Part shown: piece after piece, positions 32,267-33,985 of the stretch | How positions within the stretch are numbered: position 1 is the stretch's first letter | How the letters are laid out: each line of letters starts with the position of its first letter | Source of the DNA: Fluviicola sp. | Lineage (GTDB): Bacteria > Bacteroidota > Bacteroidia > Flavobacteriales_D > Crocinitomicaceae | Length of the DNA stretch: 33,985 nucleotides | Assembly (NCBI GenBank): GCA_002734085.1 | Contig: NVXV01000001.1 | Coordinates: 223,783-257,767, forward strand | Direction: 5' to 3' | Notes under the pieces: generated by a model | Told to the model about the DNA's origin: nothing | Seen by the model: the letters and a program-made list of their open reading frames with translations, nothing else | The model's database searches: none | Program-made: the position numbers and the translations under genes

Positions 32267-33985
32267 TTATCTTACTACATTCACATTCCCACTTTCTTGA
32301 ACTTCTTCACCATCGGAAAGTGTTATATTTAATTTATAAACATATACACCTGTATTTACAGGGTCACCGTTTTGAGTTCCGTCCCAGCATTCTGTGCTAT
32401 CGTTGGTAGTGAAAATTAACTCTCCCCAACGATTATAAATTTGGAATTCCAAAGCGGTGATACATCCTCCATAAACACATAACATGTCATTATTACCATC
32501 ACTGTTCGGACTAAATATTGTCGGTACAAATAAATCACCACAAGGTTGATCCACTACAATTAATATCGAATCCATTGCTGAACATCCATCAGCAGTAGTT
32601 ATTTCAACATAATATGTCGTTGTTTCATCAGGGGCAGCATTTGGATCTGGACAATCTGTACAGCTTAGCCCATCTCCAGGTGTCCACGTATAAGACTCAC
32701 CTGATACTCCTGGATCGACTTCAACAAAAAGATCAACAGACTCACCCGCATCAATTGTTGCGGTTGGTGGAGTAATGTTAACTGGTAATGTTCCACTTAC
32801 TCCAACATTATACGTTTGTGTGATTTGACACCCATTTACGTCGGTCACAGTTAAATCATAACTTCCTCCACTTAAATTTCCTATAGTTGAGGTGTTCCCA
32901 ACATTTGGTGTCCAGTCATATGTATAACTTGGAGTTCCTCCTGAAACATTAACTACTATACCACCATCGGTTTGTCCACAACTTACATCAGTTATTGTCT
33001 CATCAATTGTTAATGCGTTTGGCTCAGTGATATCCACAGTTGTTAGAGCTGTACACCCAGCAGCATCAGTAACTTCAACTGTATATGTTCCTGGTCCAAG
33101 ACCCGTAGTTGTTGCTTGATTTCCACCACTTGGACTCCAGCTGTATGAATATCCAGGAGTTCCTCCAGTTGCTTCAGCTTCTGCAAATCCATCATTTGCG
33201 CCTACACAAGAAACGTTTTGTTGGTCAATAATCGTTACTGTAGGCCCGTTCAGTGATTCAACTATTACTGTTGCATTTGCCGTACAGTTATTATCATCGG
33301 TAACAACAACGTCATAACTTCCTGCACCTATTCCTGTAGCAGTAGCAGTTGTTTGACCAGACGGTGTCCATAAATAATCGTAAGTTCCTGTTCCACCACT
33401 TGCATTTACAGTAGCCGAACCATCATCTACCGTACATTGAGATTGAGTTGAAGAAGTCGTAAGAGTTAGTTCAACAGGTTCATCAATTATAACGGTTTCG
33501 TTCGATTCACAACCATTGTCGTCAGTAACCACAACAGTATATGTTCCAGAATCTAGTCCAGATGCTGTTGCTGCACTACCTCCACTTGGGGACCAACTAT
33601 AATTAAATGGTCCATTTCCAGTTGGTGTAACTGTTGCTTCACCATCATTTGCCCCGTTACATGAAATATCTGTTCCTACTATTGCTAGAGAAGGTGGAGT
33701 ATTAACAGTTATTATTGCTGTTCCTGCACTATTCGAGCATCCTGTTGTTGCATCTGTAAATGTCATTTCTGCGGTTCCAGCACTTATTCCGTCTACCACT
33801 CCGCCATTCGTTATCGTAGCTACACTTGGATCACTACTTGACCATGTTCCGCCCGAATTTGGTGTAATGTTTACTGTCTCTCCTTCACATATTTCATCAT
33901 CTCCAGCGGGTATATTCACCGTTGGACTTGGGTTTACTGTAATGTCTCCGGCGGTTCCTGTACTCGAACATCCTGTCGTACCATC
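32267..33985 (-). CDS. SprB-repeat adhesin, type B sorting domain (5' partial)
   Basis: The frame stays open to the right edge, and the GTG at 33919 is internal, so the N-terminus lies outside the window. The visible part of about 572 residues begins with Ig-like domains (ICEGETV, GTWSSSDPSVATI), continues with four SprB modules in a 2x(A-B) pattern, an Ig-like WTPGDGLSCTDC module and a type B sorting domain (FVPTIFSPNSDGNND, IYNRWGELIF, CWDGT, GVYVYKL). From the SprB repeats onward it is clearly paralogous to the giant adhesin two genes downstream. It is the first visible gene of the four-gene surface operon; its promoter is not in the window. Confidence 0.9.
   Translation of the reverse strand, partial: DGTTGCSSTGTAGDITVNPSPTVNIPAGDDEICEGETVNITPNSGGTWSSSDPSVATITNGGVVDGISAGTAEMTFTDATTGCSNSAGTAIITVNTPPSLAIVGTDISCNGANDGEATVTPTGNGPFNYSWSPSGGSAATASGLDSGTYTVVVTDDNGCESNETVIIDEPVELTLTTSSTQSQCTVDDGSATVNASGGTGTYDYLWTPSGQTTATATGIGAGSYDVVVTDDNNCTANATVIVESLNGPTVTIIDQQNVSCVGANDGFAEAEATGGTPGYSYSWSPSGGNQATTTGLGPGTYTVEVTDAAGCTALTTVDITEPNALTIDETITDVSCGQTDGGIVVNVSGGTPSYTYDWTPNVGNTSTIGNLSGGSYDLTVTDVNGCQITQTYNVGVSGTLPVNITPPTATIDAGESVDLFVEVDPGVSGESYTWTPGDGLSCTDCPDPNAAPDETTTYYVEITTADGCSAMDSILIVVDQPCGDLFVPTIFSPNSDGNNDMLCVYGGCITALEFQIYNRWGELIFTTNDSTECWDGTQNGDPVNTGVYVYKLNITLSDGEEVQESGNVNVVR
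32815..33680 (-). repeat. Four SprB-repeat modules in a 2x(A-B) pattern
   Basis: Same alternation as in the giant adhesin: ISCNGAND to DEP, QCTVDDG to an NGPTVTIID linker, VSCVGAND to TEP, VSCGQTDG to NVG. Confidence 0.85.

Overview
The window is low-GC DNA from a member of the Bacteroidota, most probably a marine-type Flavobacteriales (family not resolvable by reading; something near Crocinitomicaceae or Cryomorphaceae is a guess). The evidence is the set of lineage-typical families: SprB-repeat proteins with type A and type B type IX secretion (T9SS) sorting domains, a PorP/SprF-family protein, GWxTD and DUF7948 domains, a 7TMR-DISM/SpoIIE phosphatase, and promoters of the Bacteroidota type (TTG, about 19 nt, TAnnTTTG) rather than the E. 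coli type.

Layout. 1-2564: the 3' part of a secreted SprB-repeat protein with a type A sorting tail, closed by a strong terminator. 2671-4204: pirin and a convergent DsbA/FrnE-like thiol oxidoreductase. 4393-5896: a two-gene operon of a PadR regulator and a membrane protein with a HAAS-like N-terminus and a duplicated GldL-like motif; its promoter is overlaid by perfect palindromes. 6153-8043: 3-hydroxyanthranilate dioxygenase and an unrecognised multi-pass membrane protein. 8061-11676: 7TMR-DISM/SpoIIE phosphatase and a secreted M28 peptidase. 11773-14570: a small membrane protein, then a heme A synthase/arginine decarboxylase operon on the opposite strand. 14741-15774: a decaying patch with an amber-interrupted small lipoprotein-like frame carrying a heptanucleotide repeat, a frameshifted HTH regulator, and a divergent small basic protein. 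16030-17206: MORN-repeat protein and tRNA-Ser(UGA), whose 3' end and terminator are duplicated 170 bp away. 17434-21552: GWxTD protein, family 2 glycosyltransferase, AroQ, a candidate small RNA, a START-domain protein and a DUF3817 protein. 21653-25216: a giant TraB/GumN protein. 25276-33985: a four-gene minus-strand surface operon (SprB-repeat adhesin, PorP/SprF, DUF7948/SprB-repeat adhesin, PD40-OmpA) running off the right edge.

How it fits together. Both ends hold large T9SS cargo proteins. The right-hand operon looks like a self-contained surface module: two adhesins with paralogous C-terminal halves, an outer-membrane partner for their export or anchoring, and an OmpA-type protein that can hold the assembly to peptidoglycan. 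The middle is mostly housekeeping metabolism and signalling. The least ordinary DNA lies at the PadR promoter, the 14.7-15.4 kb decaying patch, the tRNA-Ser duplication and the 20.45-20.55 kb intergenic transcript candidate. All family calls come from reading motifs; no database search was run.
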